Shown: positions 13,601 through 27,740 of the stretch, piece by piece
Layout: every line of letters begins with the position of its first letter
Numbering within the stretch: position 1 is the stretch's first letter
Assembly: GCA_900155495.1 (NCBI GenBank)
Contig: FTLJ01000012.1
Span: forward strand, 1-64,000
DNA: 64,000 nt
Source: Porogramme epimiltina
Lineage: Eukaryota; Basidiomycota; Agaricomycetes; Polyporales; Polyporaceae
Direction: 5' to 3'
Made by a program: the position numbers and the translations under genes
The notes under the pieces: generated by a model
What the model saw: the letters and a program-made list of their open reading frames with translations, nothing else
Told to the model about the DNA's origin: nothing
Database searches by the model: none

Positions 13601-14584
13601 ATGTCGCGCGCCTCGATCGCGGACTCGATCCCCCCCAGCGCGCGCGCGATCGCGCTGCTGCTCGCGTCGACGCCGACGGTGCAGGACGCGCAGCCGGGCG
13701 TGCTGCACCAGCTGCTCGAGTTCTCGCACCGCTACACGGCGCAGGTGCTCTCGGACGCGCTCGTGTACGCGGAGCACGCGGGGCGCTCGGGCAAGGTCGA
13801 GATGGAGGACGTCGTGCTCGCCGTGCAGGCCCGCGTCGGCTGGGAGTTTGGCGGGCGCGTCCCGAAGGAGGTGAGTGCTCTTGCTTCTGGGAGTGGGTTG
13901 CGAGTTTGGATGCTGTTGTCGTTTGGCAGGTGTGGTGGGGGTCGAGTGCGGGGTTTTGGGGATACTTGCCACACCGTGACCGCCGAGCCCGCCATGCTTA
14001 CCCCTCCCATCCACCCTGTATGGAAGGTCATCTGCTTATGCACGTCACCTCACTAGTACATGCTCTCACTCGCAACGCAAACAAACTCGACACCCCTCCC
14101 CTCCGTACCCGAGGCGTACGGCGTCCGCCTCCCGCCGCCCTCCGACTGCCTCACCGCGGTCGACTTCGACCTCACGCCCAACCGCCCCCCACCGGGCGTC
14201 CAGCTCTTCGACGAGGAGATCGAAGAAGTCGAGGAGTCCGAGTCCGACGAGGACATGGAGCCCTCCCTGCCCCCGCCCGCGCACCACCCCGCGCCGCGGC
14301 GCGCGCAGGAGCCGCAACCGCACCACCCGCACCCGCACCCGCACGTGCCCGTGCCCGCCGTCGCGCACACGCCCGCGGGGTCCGACGTGGACATGCTCAC
14401 GCCCGGGGCGGGCGCGGGCGACCTGGACGGGAGCGACGGCGAGGAGGACGACGGGCTGTTCGCGGGGGGCGACGAGGAGGAGGAGGAGAGCGGGGACGAG
14501 GCGATGGAGGACGTCACTGCGTCGGGCGCGGGGGACGCGAATGGGATGAAGCGGAAGCTCGTGGAGGAGGAAGACTACGACTGA
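13601..14584 (+). CDS. TAF9: Transcription initiation factor TFIID subunit 9
   Basis: Two exons (13601-13870, 14057-14584) encode 265 residues. The first exon is the H3-like histone fold: SIPPSARAIALLLAST, then LLEFSHRYTAQVLSDALVY and KVEMEDVVLAVQARVGWEF. The second opens with the conserved extension EYMLSLATQTNSTPLP and the VRLPPPSDCLTAVDFDL block that marks TAF9 rather than other histone-fold TAFs. TAF9 pairs with TAF6 in TFIID and in SAGA. The C-terminal 110 residues are low complexity: an acidic EEIEEVEESESDED run, a His/Pro run and a second acidic block ending KRKLVEEEDYD, which probably includes a nuclear localisation signal. Confidence 0.93.
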
Positions 14585-14819
14585 GGTGTTTGGGGGAGGG
14601 GGCGGGTTGGCGCGCGGCGGGTGTGTGCTTTTGGTTTGCTCTCGCTCTCTACCTCTCTTTGTTGTGATGGACTGCGTGCAGGTGCTGGACGCATCGTGTA
14701 ATATAGTGGCTCTGCGATTAATCTAGGTACATGAAGGCGAAATCCCCGTCCGGAAGTATAAGCATAATGTCGAAGGGCAAACTGTCTCATAAAAAGCAAG
14801 GGTAAAAAGAAGGCAAGTG

Positions 14820-16415
14820 CTAAAGGACATGGAACCACTGTTGTGCAAGTATGGCAAACAGCAGCACGAGGAGGGCAACAATGAAGAGTAACCATGAACC
14901 CCATGCTGTGTCTTCGTGTTAGTATATGCCATGTAGAGCTGCCAGCGGAGCAACTTACATGTGGCGCCGAGGTTAGCAGGAACTGCGACCACCCGCACAG
15001 AGTTGTCTGCGCTGCCAGATACAAGCATGTCAGACATCGGGCTGAAGTGGATCGTAGTTGGCGGGAAGTCATGTGCTTTGAGGATGGTCAATAGAGGCTA
15101 TATATGCACACATGAGCCACGATGCCATTCCACCACACGTTAGACAAGAACTCACGGCGAGCGACTGCGAGTCGAGGATTCCGACAGTCAGATCCGACGA
15201 GCCAAATGCGAGAAGCTTGCCGTCAGGGCTGCTCAAAACGTGTCAGCCAATGGGCGGTATAGTAGAGTTTAAGCGACGAACGTGATATCGAAGCAGGTCG
15301 CTCCACGGTCACTTATCTGGCGGGTCTTCGTCACCGTCCATGTCTCTGTGTTCCACTTGCATACGAAGGCGCGCCTAGGTGACGACTTTGCGCGCGTTCG
15401 CGGGGCATTGGCGTTCGAGATGCTGTACAAGACGTTCTCCTCCGTTGGGTGAAATCTGGAGATGTGACTCGTAACAAGACCACAACGGGAGGGCCTGGTG
15501 TATCACCTACCGTGCGGCGCGATAACTGCTTCCAACGTCTTTACCGGGCAGCGTAGGCTTATCCACAGTGTGTAGAAGTTCCAGTTCACCAGGTTTTGAG
15601 GGGGGCTCGGACGGTTCTTCGGGAAGAGCATACACGAGCAGGTTGAGTGTAGTAGCGACCACGAGGGTTTTAGAAGAGAACGTCGCGTCGTATATCTCGC
15701 CCTTCTCCAAGTGTATGGGTAATGAGGCAGGTTCGAGAGAGGGATAATGCAAGAGTGACAGCTACAAGGGGTCATGAGAAAAGGCTCGTCCGTATGGGTA
15801 ACCCGACACTCACGTCGCGCGTTCCTCCAACGGCCAGGAAGCTGCCATTTGGTGAGAACACAGTCACTTTCTGGTGAATCTGAGCTCAGTCACAGTGCAT
15901 GAGTGTCGCAAAAGAACGCACTTGGAAGTCATCGTCCGAGCCCTTCAGCTCTAATGTACTCCGCGTTTCAGAGGGTGATACTCTAGAATGCGGGATGAGC
16001 GGAATATCGGCAAGAGAAAAGCGGACCACGCACTTCTTGTCCTTAACGCTGTAGACACGACAATTCTGATTGGAGCCACTCTTGAGCGCGTCCTCCGAGC
16101 TGTTGATGCCACAAGTTATTTCTGTCCGAGACGGATGAGCAGCCATGCTCATAGGAGCATCTTCTCCGCTCGCAAGCTCGAATTCATCGAGAAGTTCAAG
16201 CTTCTTGTCTCCTTCGATGTGGTAGAGACGCTGTATGCGTATTTGATTGACCGTGGACGGTGCATCAAAATAGACCGGGGACGTACAAGCTTGTTCTTGA
16301 TGCCGGTCTTTGACTGACCCCCTCCACCTCCGAGGACGAGCTCGTTTGGCGAGACAAACGCGGAGGAATATACGGGGAACGAGGGCAGTGAGTGGGCTGT
16401 GTGTTTGGTGCGCAT
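14820..16415 (-). CDS. SEC12: Sec12-type guanine nucleotide exchange factor for Sar1
   Basis: The start at 16415 gives MRTKHTAHSLPSFPVYSSAF, then NELVLGGGGGQSKTGIKNKL, the first blade typical of Sec12/PREB. WD-like blades follow in several exons (RLYHIEGDKKLELLDEFEL, FSSKTLVVATTLNLLVYALP, TILKAHDFPPTTIHFSP, LVSGSADNSVRVVAVP). The last exon encodes a single C-terminal transmembrane span (LFIVALLVLLFAILAQQW), stop at 14822-14820. Sec12 sits in the ER membrane with its propeller in the cytosol and loads GTP on Sar1 to start COPII coat assembly. I did not fix every intron boundary. The 3' end is about 235 bases from the TAF9 stop (convergent). Confidence 0.87.
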
Positions 16416-16849
16416 TGGGGGAACACCGGCAGGTTATGGCGCAGGATAATGGGGCTGGAGGCGGAGCGATAGCGGTATGACGCGTAGCAGAGAGGCGGGC
16501 CGCGAGGCGGAACGAGCGAGGAAGGCGGATCGGGCGTGGTGTAAGAGCACTAGGACCAGTGAGGGCGGGCGAGTGCAGGCGCGTCTCATCTGCTGTCACT
16601 GTCGTGGTCGGTGACGCGCTCGGCGCCTGTGGCGGCGCAGCGGGCCGGGGGAGTCGGCAGCGCGTCCGAGGCTTCGCGGCTCGCCTGGTGTGGCTCCTTG
16701 CCTCGACTTCTCCACTCGTTTCTGGGCCCTCCCGCGTCCCCCGCCCGCCTCTCCATGGCCCGCCCGGCTTGAACACACCCCTCCTTCCCGCCTTTTTGTG
16801 CCGCAGACGCTGCCCTCCGCTGCATATACCCCTCCACCTGGTAGCAACC
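16416..16849. promoter_or_regulatory. Divergent intergenic region SEC12 / NIPA
   Basis: These 434 bases between head-to-head starts are GC-rich upstream and pyrimidine-rich close to the + start. An open frame runs from 16559 into the transporter gene, but the family start is at 16850. No separate gene seen. Confidence 0.4.
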
Positions 16850-19194
<2,345 letters not shown>

Positions 19195-19723
19195 AAGCGG
19201 GGAGGAGGTGTACGAGGGGAGAGGCGTGACGTTGTTCGTTCCTAAGCTTTAGTTTATGCTGGGTACTTTCGCGGTGCAGTATGGACATCGCTGCTGATAT
19301 ACTATCATAATTTAATGTATTGCTCCGTGTAACCATTCTTCGTGCCGTTGGCAGCCGGCCGAAAGAGCGCTGGCCGATATTGATTATGCCCTCCGACAGG
19401 AATGACGATACGAAGGTCCGCCGCAGATCCGGAGACTTCTAGCTTACACTATGTGATATACAGGACACGATGTCTCGGATGCCAGACGCAAATATCAAGC
19501 CATGATGATACCTTGAGCGGACGAGCTGTGGTTAATGGGTGCACACGGTGCACAGGTTATTGCGGGAGCGGAAGAATGAGTATCGTAAGTAATAGTCGTG
19601 TAGAAGATAAAAGAAACGTTCGCATCTAAGGACCGGGGTCAAGGTAAACACATGGACTGTTGGCAGAACACGACGACGCACATTGATACCGGGAAAAGAG
19701 GAGAGGAAGCCATGGTCAAGCAT
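19195..19723. other. 3' flank, inner part belongs to duplicated unit A
   Basis: From about 19400 this DNA resembles 21485 onward (for example ATG..CGA/GG..TCC...GATCC..AGAC.TCTA.CTTA). It is the downstream arm of the tandem duplication. Small open frames here are not conserved between the copies, so I call no gene. Confidence 0.5.
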
Positions 19724-21330
19724 TCATGCGGACGTAGATTGAGGGTCCCCATAGCATCTGAGGTTGTCGTACAGAACCTCCAAGCCTTCAGCAAATTGCT
19801 TGAGCCCCGGGTTTTCCATGTCTATGGACCACACTCTGAAGCCCTCCATGCGGGTGAGCGAACGGACTAGCTCGCCTTCTCGGGGTTCCATTTCAGGTGG
19901 GATTACCAAGTCCTTCCCGTCCGACGCTGAGACGAAGGGCCTCAGTCGCACGGGCTCCAAGACACGCAGGACGCGGATGACGACGACGCGCTTCCCCGCG
20001 TGTTCCGGAAGTGTAGACTGTTCGAACGCGCACAACAGCTTCCCTAAATGAAGAAAGAGCGGCCACGGGACTGATCAGCAAAAGGAGAAGTCAGCGATGC
20101 ACTTAGCAGGACGCACCTTCGTAGAAGTTAGAAACTATGTCCGGGCCAGACCCGGAGGAATCACGGAAGCTGAAAAGGCCTTCCAGGCGTCGATTGACCA
20201 CCCCGTCTTTGCCGATGAACGTGAACGACCGGTATTTTGTGGTGAGGTTGACGTAGAACGGCTCCTTGAACGAGTGGAGAAACTTAACGCGGTTCAGCCC
20301 TATCTTGAAGGACATCCCCATGTTTGTCGACGTTTCCGCGTGCTCGGAAAGGAGCCCATCACGCACCGCAATCCCCTTCAGCATGCGGAAATTGGGCCGT
20401 ACCAGAATGACGAGGAGAGGGATTGACCACGGGAGATGTTTGTACATGAGATCCGTTCCGGAGGCGAAGTCGCTGGGATAAGTGGATCTAGTTATACGGA
20501 ACCTAAGTTCCTGTGCAAGCGGGGGAATGTTCTCTCGGCGATGGCAGTAGAAGAAACCCAAAGTTCCGGGGGGAGGAACTATCGACCTGGGGAAAAGGGT
20601 CATCCATGACCCTCTAGATTTTTGCGAGTAGAAGTTTTGCGAGTCTATAACGCAAATCTGATTTTTGGTGCTGGGGCGGCAGATTTCGACGGAATCGTAG
20701 GCGGTAATTCGAGAGGGGTCCAGGGTGGAAATCCGGGCGAAGGTCAGCCTTCTGGTCTCAGGCAGGCTGGTGGTGGTCTGGGATCCATGTTCTTCAGCCA
20801 CGGTTGTGGTGGTCACCATCGCCGGGCTTAGAGTGTCCGAGGCGAGGCATCGGATGCCAGAAGGTAAGATCTGCTGGTGACAGGGCGCCGAAGCTGACCG
20901 CCTTCTCTGTGCAATGGCCGTAGGTAAGTTCCGTGTCCCAGAGAGCAGTTGTCGATTCGTGGGGCTTGCGCGCGTCAAGTAACGCAGTAGGACGTCAACG
21001 CGTGTCATGTGATTAAAAACACGCAAGGTGTGTTTGTGTAGCTAAATGAAGGTAGTATTAGTAAATTAGCAGTTCAAATGGCGAACTTAGGCCCTTACAT
21101 TGAAGGAGGCTAATCCAAGCCAGTGTAGAGGGGAACGAACGAATAGAGTCCCCAACTTGAAGTTGTCTAATGTCGCTGTTGATCTTCAACCAGCTTTCCC
21201 ACACCCATCCGAAGTCCGCCGAATCTCCAGTTCCTATTGCCGCGGGCCGATGGTCCTTGTGTTCAAACTTGCTTCCTTCTTGAGTTCCTCAGCATTATCC
21301 ATCGAATAGGTACACTATTCCACTGGATAG
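19400..21330. repeat. Tandem segmental duplication, copy A
   Basis: This unit of about 2.0-2.1 kb holds gene A plus its 5' and 3' flanks. Equivalent points are 2080-2095 bases apart in copy B: stop codons 19724 and 21804, exon 1/intron borders 20117 and 22212, starts 21008 and 23091. Flanking noncoding DNA is also alike (21110-21230 versus 23180-23310), so this is duplication of a block, not just of the coding sequence. Confidence 0.85.
19724..21008 (-). CDS. Lineage-specific protein of unknown function, paralogue A
   Basis: Two exons (21008-20117 and 20043-19724) encode 403 residues. The 73-base intron 20116-20044 (GTGCGT...TTTAG) is in the same place and phase as in paralogue B. The start at 21008 (MTRVDVLLRYLTR) is chosen because B begins MPGADVLLRCLSR; an upstream in-frame ATG at 21026 exists. 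Residues 1-60 are Arg/Ser-rich and could be a mitochondrial targeting sequence. The core has conserved blocks shared with B (PPGTLGFFYCH, ELRFRITRSTYPSDFASG, LMYKHLPWSIPL, DGVVNRRLEGLFSFRDSS, EHAGKRVVVIRVLRVLEPV). I do not recognise the family, and no enzyme motif is apparent. Confidence 0.75.
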
Positions 21331-21803
21331 CCTGCACCGTGCCCAAGTACGTTAAGCATGCCTGAAAAAGTGGCATGCACTGGGTGCATGGTCGGCATGC
21401 CACCCACCTTATTCACTGAGTAGCCCTTGGTCACTACGATATTATCCAAGTATGGTATATAAACTGTGTTGATAGACACCGGTAATGGTACGAGGGTCCA
21501 TCGTAGATCCAAAGACCTCTAACTTATGCCATATGATGTACAGGAGTCAGGACACAATATCTCCCGGAGCGTACAAGCTGGGGGTAGCGGGTGCATACAG
21601 TAAGCACAGGCCGTTGGGGGAGCAGAGGAAAGATATCATAGATAGTGGTTGTGTAGAAGATGAAAGAAATGTTCACAACGGTGATACCGGTATGACACCA
21701 AAAACCTAAGGATCGGGATTAAGGTAAACGCATGGACTGTTGGCGGAAGACGACAACGCACATTGATGCTGCAGAGAGAGGAGAGGGAGCCATGGTCAAG
21801 GGC
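21009..21803. other. Spacer between the duplicated genes
   Basis: 21009-21330 is the upstream region of gene A, repeated upstream of gene B. 21331-21484 is unique spacer and contains a hairpin-forming inverted repeat (21370-21403). 21485-21803 is the 3' flank of gene B. No gene seen. Confidence 0.5.
21370..21403. repeat. Inverted repeat (hairpin)
   Basis: Perfect 9-base arms GTGGCATGC (21370-21378) and GCATGCCAC (21395-21403) surround a 16-base loop. It lies in the unique spacer between the two duplicated units. Confidence 0.6.
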
Positions 21804-23415
21804 TCATGCAGACGTAGATCGAGGGTCCCCATAGTGTCGGAGATTGTCATACAGAATCTCCAAGCCTTGAGCGAAATTCTTAGGCCCCGGCATCTCCATG
21901 TCTACGGACCACACTTTGAGACCCTCCATGTGGGTGAGCGAGCGAGCCAGCTCGCCCTCTCGGGGTTCCATTTCAGGTGGGATTACCAAGTCCTTCGCGC
22001 CCGATGGTGTACCATCCTTAGAGGGAGCGAAAGACACGGGTCGCACGGGCTCCAAGACACGCAGGACGCGGATGACGACGACGCGTTTCCCCGCGTGTTC
22101 CGGAAGTGTGGACTGTTCGAACGCGCACAGCAGCTTCCCTGAACGAAGCAAGAGGGACCATAGGAATAGTCAGCGAACGGAGAAGTCAGCGATGCACTCA
22201 GCAGGACGCACCTTCGTAGAAGTTAGAAATTATGTCCGGGCCAGACTCGGAGGAATCACGGAAGCTGAAAAGGCCATCCAGGCGTCGATTGACCACCCCG
22301 TCTCTGCCGATGAACGTGAACGACCGGCCCATTGAAGCTAGATCGACGTAGAATGGCTCCCCGAACGAGTGGAGAAACTTCAGGTCGTGCACTGGGGTCA
22401 TCTTGAATGACATTTCTGTGGTCGCGTCTATCGACGCTACCGCGTCCTCGGAAAGAAACCCATCGCGCACCGCGATTCCTTTCAGCACGCGGTAATTGGG
22501 CCGTACCAGAGTGAGGAAGAGCGGGATTGACCACGGGAGATGCTTGTACATGAGATCTGATCCGGAGGCGAAGTCGTTGGGATGGGTGGATCTAGTCATA
22601 CGGAACCTAAGTTCCTGTGCAAGCGGGGGAGTGGTTTCGCGGCTATGGCAGTAGAAGAAACCCAAGGTGCCAGAAGGAGGATATATTGACCTGGGGAAGA
22701 GGGCCATACATGACTCAGAGCGGCGCTGCGAGTCTATAATCCGAATGTCATTTTGGCAAGCGGGTTTGTAGATTGTGACGGCATCGTAGGCAGTGACCCG
22801 AGAAGGATCTAGTGTAGAAATCCGAGCGGTAGTCCGCTTTTTGGATTCAAGCAGGCGGTTGGTAGCCTGGGGTCTATGTTGTTCTTCACCTGTTGTGGGT
22901 GTTGGCGTCGGACTCTGAGTGTCCGAGGAGAGGTATCGAATGCCAGACTGTAGAACCTGCGGGAGGTAGTGTTCCGAAGCTGACCGCCTTCTTGGCGTTA
23001 TGGTTGTAGGGTTCCCTATCCCGGAGAGCAGTTGTCCATTCGTGTGTCTTGCACGCGATAGGCAACGCAATAGGACGTCAGCGCCTGGCATGTGACTAAC
23101 AACGCGCGAGGTGGGTTTGCACGACTAAATGAAAGAAGGATCGGTAAACTAGCAGTCAGAATAGTAGATTTAGGTTCTTACATTTCAAAAGGGCTAATGC
23201 AAGCCAGCGTTGAGGGGAGCGAGTGAGTAGAACCTCCAGCTTGAAGTTGTCCAATGTCGTTGTTGATCTTCTTGAACCGACTTTCTCACGCCCATCCGAA
23301 GTCCGGCCGAGTCTCCGGTCCCCGGGGGTTGTCGGTGTGCTCGAGTTCCACAGCCTTACCCATCGAATGGGTTTAATAAGTCTACTAGCTAGCCTGCATC
23401 CTACTAAGACGAGTT
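21485..23415. repeat. Tandem segmental duplication, copy B
   Basis: Second unit of the duplication, same orientation as copy A. The coding parts differ by small in-frame indels: 5 codons longer in the last exon and 4 codons shorter in the first. This indicates divergence under coding constraint. Confidence 0.85.
21804..23091 (-). CDS. Lineage-specific protein of unknown function, paralogue B
   Basis: Two exons (23091-22212 and 22138-21804) give 404 residues. The intron 22211-22139 uses GTGCGT...TTCAG in the same phase as the paralogue at 19724-21008. The two proteins are clearly alike from LGFFYCHSRE through TRSTHPNDFASGSDLMYKHL to the shared end DNLRHYGDPRSTSA. The N-terminal 90 residues and the YDAVTIYKPACQND block are less conserved. 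Both frames are intact, with differences skewed to conservative changes, so both are probably functional. Function unknown. Confidence 0.75.
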
Positions 23416-24297
23416 TAGGACGGCTAAAAGAGTGACATACACATGTTACATGGCCGGAGTTCACACTACTTAACACGGCGTGCATGGCCGAATGTCAGGG
23501 CATATGACATGTACGTGACATCCTCGGTCTAACACAAACACTCTGTAGTCGTTTGTTATTGGCATACAAAAGGTTTGTATGTGGAGCCCGTGACATCAGA
23601 TAATGGACGATAATTTCCTGGAGCGGGACATTCGGCCATGCGCGCTGTGTAACGGAGTGGAAGCAACCTTCTGTGCGGATTTCCTGGAGTAGATAATCTG
23701 GTCATGCATGCCGTCACATCATTGCTTTGCAAACCGCACACAAGCATCATCATTGTTCATCATGATACCTTCACCTGGTTTGGCTCCTAACGAGTACCAG
23801 AGGTATACGAACCGTGTAGGGGGGCGACTGGCCTTCGCCCTCGCCCGTCTCAAAGTGTCCGAGTCCGTGGGGGGTATGAACAGCTAATATGTATGGGGCC
23901 TACGTACGATATGTGCCAGACACCGCAGCGCGGTGTCCTGACAGTTACAGGGGGTAAACCAAGCAGCGGAGAGAGCTAGATGTGTGTGTGGGGAGAGATG
24001 GCAATAACAGCAGTGTGATCGAAGGGCGGAAGCATGCAGCACCGAAACGCATGCGCGCGCAGCCCTAATGGGACTCGCACGCACGAGACGGGCGCGATGC
24101 GATAAATATGTCCGCCTGCACGGAGAGAAGCCTGGCCGGATCACAACTCGCCCTGCTGCCAACTAAACCAGACACCCGGCTGCCTAACGGCGTCGAATGG
24201 GCGGTGAACGATAGCGAACTTCCTCCGGTGAAACGTACACGACGGGAAGGGGGTGTATGACGTGATGATGATGTGAGCGCACGCGCGGCCGCGGTGC
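23092..24297. other. 1.2 kb intergenic region
   Basis: 23092-23415 is the upstream flank of copy B. The rest is AT-intermediate, with imperfect repeats of ATTTCCTGGAG (around 23610 and 23680), and no frame with coding character. I see no gene, tRNA or clear mobile element. Confidence 0.5.
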
Positions 24298-25124
24298 CTA
24301 TGCGGCGACCTGGGGCGCGGCCTCGGGATTGTCGTGATCAATGCCGTGCTCGGATGCGCTCTCCTCGACGACGAAGGACCGGGTCGACGGGGCAGGGACA
24401 GGGGCCCACATGGCACGGAGATTGAACCAGCCGGCAGCAGAGGGATCCGACGCGGCGGCATCGTGTCCGTCCACTCTTGCGCCGATGACGTCCATGTCGG
24501 AGGTGCGGGAGAGGGTGGCAAAGTCTATGTCGTGTTCGGGAACCATGCCGAATTCCAGGTGGGGGTGGTTGGTCGCAATACGGTGTATGGCGACGTGCGA
24601 GGCCATGATGAAGAGCAACATGAAGAGGAGAATGATGGCGCGGATGCGGCCCCTAAGGGAGAAGCTGCTCCGGTCATCGAATGAAGTCTTGAACGGGCTC
24701 GCTGGGAGCTGGATTTGCGACGGCAGGTATGTGCGGAAGGTAGGCACCAGGGTGGCCAGACGTTGGGAGAACGTAGGGCTTGGTGGCGGGGCGAGGAAGG
24801 CAATAAAGAATTCGCTCTCGAACACCGGAGACGACGGCGTGACGATGATGGCAGGGAGCTCGGCCTTTTCGTCAACAATGGGCCGGGTAAGGTCTGTGGC
24901 GAGACGCACACGACAGGTAAGCGGTGGCTGGTGTGCAGTGGGACGTTGGATACTCACCCAGTGGTGCGGGGATAAGTGTGTAGTCAAGCCTCTGGGGCAG
25001 GCGGTTAAGACGAGGGGCTATTGTACAAGAGTCGAGTGAGTTGTCAGCGCCGAGATAGCGGACATGGTGAGCTCGCTGTCTCCTGCGGCGGGACATAAGG
25101 AGGGGACTCACGAGAGCGACGCAT
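24298..25124 (-). CDS. Single-span membrane protein of unknown function
   Basis: Best model: exons 25124-25112, 25017-24958 and 24893-24298, 222 residues, starting MRRSPPRLNRLPQRLDYTLI. Intron 1 has GTGAGT, a GCTGAC branch point and a TAG end. An alternative start at 25096 (MSRRRRQRAHHVRYLGADNS) reads straight into exon 2 and is also in frame. The body has a Pro-rich segment (FLAPPPSPTFSQRL), the patch SFSLRGRIR, one strong hydrophobic span (AIILLFMLLFIMASHVAI) and a polar C terminus. I do not recognise a family. The basic residues before the span suggest an N-in/C-out topology (inference). Confidence 0.6.
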
Positions 25125-25546
25125 ACTCGATAGCTGAGTATAAATAATACACGGCTGTTAGGGCGGAAGAATTGAACTCTATTGGGGGGCGATTTTGCGG
25201 GAGTGCTGAAGGGAGCTCTACGGCCGGGGGGGAGATCGGCTACTAGAGCGACGGACGGGCCGGAGAAATGAGCGTGAGGATAAAAGAGAGTGGGGTCGCG
25301 GACGGCGAGGCGGGCGGGCGGGGCGTCGTAGACAGCGAAGGCGACGACGGCGAGGACAGCGAGGACGGGGAACAAGAGAAAGATGAAGACCGCCCTGTCC
25401 GCTTCTCGACGCTCTACCGCCCCAGGCGCCCATCACCTGCTTATGTCAGCGCCAGGCAGGCCGCCATCAGGGCAATTATTTCTCTGCACTGCAGTCGCCG
25501 GGCCAAGCCGCCTCCAGTAGCCAGCTGCAGCCTCAGCCCGTCCGCC
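25125..25546. promoter_or_regulatory. Divergent intergenic region
   Basis: This 422-base gap separates the membrane-protein gene (-) and the WD40 gene (+). It is GC-rich, with a GA/CG repeat-like tract at 25300-25390. Frames that stay open here on both strands reflect base composition. Confidence 0.35.
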
Positions 25547-27571
25547 ATGTCCCTCGCCCCCGCCGCCTCCTACCGCCCAACCACCGCCCCCGTGCGCTCC
25601 GCTACTCTCCCCGCAGACGCATACGTACTCGCCATCGCGTCCCTCCCCTCCTTCTACGCCGCCGCCGCCTCGGCCCCGTCCAACGCGATCCATCTCTTCG
25701 ACAAGGAACGTCTCCGACATGTCCAGACACTCCCCGGTCACGCCTCCGCCATAACAACGCTCAGATCAGTCCCCAATGTCGCCGGCAACTCTTCCCATGC
25801 CCTCCTCTCCTCAGGCAAGGACGGCGCGGTCCACGCCTGGGACGAGCGCGCCGGCACCGTTGCCCTCCGCTGTGAGCCCCCGTCCCGCGTCCTGCCTCGC
25901 GATGTACCTACCACTCAATGGAGAATACAATCTGTTTATACGCCTGCACCCGCTTGACCCGTCTCGCATTGCCCCGTCTCATGTGCTGAGCAGTGACGGC
26001 ATCAACCGCCGGGACAGACCGCGCGCTGCTTTCGTGCGATGTCTCTGCCGATGGACTCACGATCGCCGCCGGCACTGAACTCAAGGGCGATGACGCGTCA
26101 ATTCTCTACTGGTGAGAGTCTAGTCGACTTGTTGCCACAGAAGGCAGATTTCCGTGGGCGTGTGCGCCCAGAAGCAAATCCTCCCTAGCCCGAGTGCCTC
26201 ATCCCAGCCTTTACCTTTGGGACACCGTAATCGTCCGCGACCAGCGACGGACATGGCTCTGCTGCCCCTGAATACACCGCATTTATTGCGCCTCTCACGC
26301 GTGTCCCTTGCGCGGTCGTCCCGTTTCCAAAGAACCCGAACTCCCAGGGAAACCTCCGCCACCACGCGCCCGCTCCCGAGATCGTGCCTCCCGCTGACCC
26401 GATCCGTCTCCCTCCTCTTCTCCAGGGACCCCCGCAGCCCCGCCGCGCCGCTGCGCACGCACGCCTCGACGCACTCGGACGATATCACCGCGCTCCACTT
26501 CTACCGGCCCCCGCCCGGCGGCGCGCCGTCCAGCGCGGGCCCAAGCCTGCTCCTCTCCGCCTCCTCGGACGGCCTCGTGTGCACCTCCAACGCGGACGAG
26601 CCCGACGAGGACGAGGCGGGCGTGCACGTCGGCAACTGGGGCTGCAGCGTCGCCCAGGCCGGCTGGCTCCACGACCGCATGGGCCGTCCCGGCGTGTGGG
26701 CCGCGAGCGACATGGAGACGTTCAGCGTGTGGACGAGCGAGGTGCGTCGCCCTCTCCTCCTGGATGTGCCCCTGCCCTCTCTTGTCCCGCCGGCGGCTCG
26801 CGGGTCGCGCAGGTTGCCCTGGACGCGTCTGCGCCGCCTGCGCTGCGCCACCGCGTGCCGCCGATCGGGTTAGGCGAGGGCTCTGGGACGTCCACCGTGA
26901 ACAGGCTGAACTGATGGACGCATGCCTGCCCCCCTCTTCTCCGTCGTGGCGCGCCGCAGCTCGACCGCATACAGGACACCGACATCCGCCACCCGTCCGT
27001 GCACCGGCAGGACCTCACCTGGGTGACCGACTACCTCATCGGGTGCCACGAGCCCGCGTGGCCGTTCGCAGGCGCGGCCGAGGCGGACAACGACCTCTGC
27101 CTCTTCGTCGGCTCCAACGAGTGAGCGCGCCTTCTCTTCTCTTCTTTCCAGTCTACTTCATTCGCGGAGCTCACTGCCGACGCGCACACGCCCACAGGGG
27201 CGACGTCTCGCTCGTCACGCGCCCCACGTTCTCAGACGCGGGCGCGCCGTGGCTCCTTCGCCACACATGGAAGAACGGGCATGTTGGCGTCGTGCGCGCG
27301 GCGCTGTGGGACGAGCGGGTGAGTGCCTCTTCCCCCAGCCTAGAGCACCCCGGCCCTCGCGGCTCTGACACTATCTCGGCGCGCTCGGGTACAGAGCGGC
27401 ATTCTCCTCACCGGCGGCGAGGACGCGAAGCTCAACGTCTGGACCGCCGCGGGCGCAGAGCCAGCGGCCCTGGGGTCGCCCACGGGCAAGGCCAAGCGGT
27501 GGAACGACGTCGACCCGATGGACGTGGATATGGACGGGGACGTCGCGTCGCGCAAACGGCGGCGGGCGTAG
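25547..27571 (+). CDS. WD40-repeat protein, WDR89 type
   Basis: The protein starts MSLAPAASYRPTT. Blades are recognisable across about seven exons: AIHLFDKERLRHVQTLPGHA, LLSSGKDGAVHAWDERAG, ALLSCDVSADGLTIAAGTEL, THSDDITALHFY, LLLSASSDGLVCTSNADEPD, WAASDMETFSVWTSELDR, LFVGSNEGDVSLV, NGHVGVVRAALWDE, ILLTGGEDAKLNVW. The order, including the degenerate blade with NADEPDED and the late GHVGVVR blade, fits WDR89-like proteins. Their molecular role is poorly known. The end is a charged tail with DVDMDGDVASRKRRRA, probably nuclear. Stop at 27569-27571. Individual splice sites were only partly fixed. Confidence 0.82.
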
Positions 27572-27740
27572 TTGATGTGCGGGTTTTGAGTGAGGGGTGT
27601 GCTGGTGGTGTACGACTGTTCCGGCGAGAAGTCCAATCCAAAAGTTCATGTACCGTCCGTCCAATGGATGTGAGATGTAATGTACAGCTTGTTGTCTACG
27701 TCTACAACGTAAATGCAGCACCAAAAAGGATCATATGCAT

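Noticed and set aside
12531..13874. 447-codon plus-strand frame spanning the ALE1 end and the TAF9 start
   Set aside because: It overlaps two recognised genes in another frame and translates to Arg/Pro/Ala-rich nonsense.
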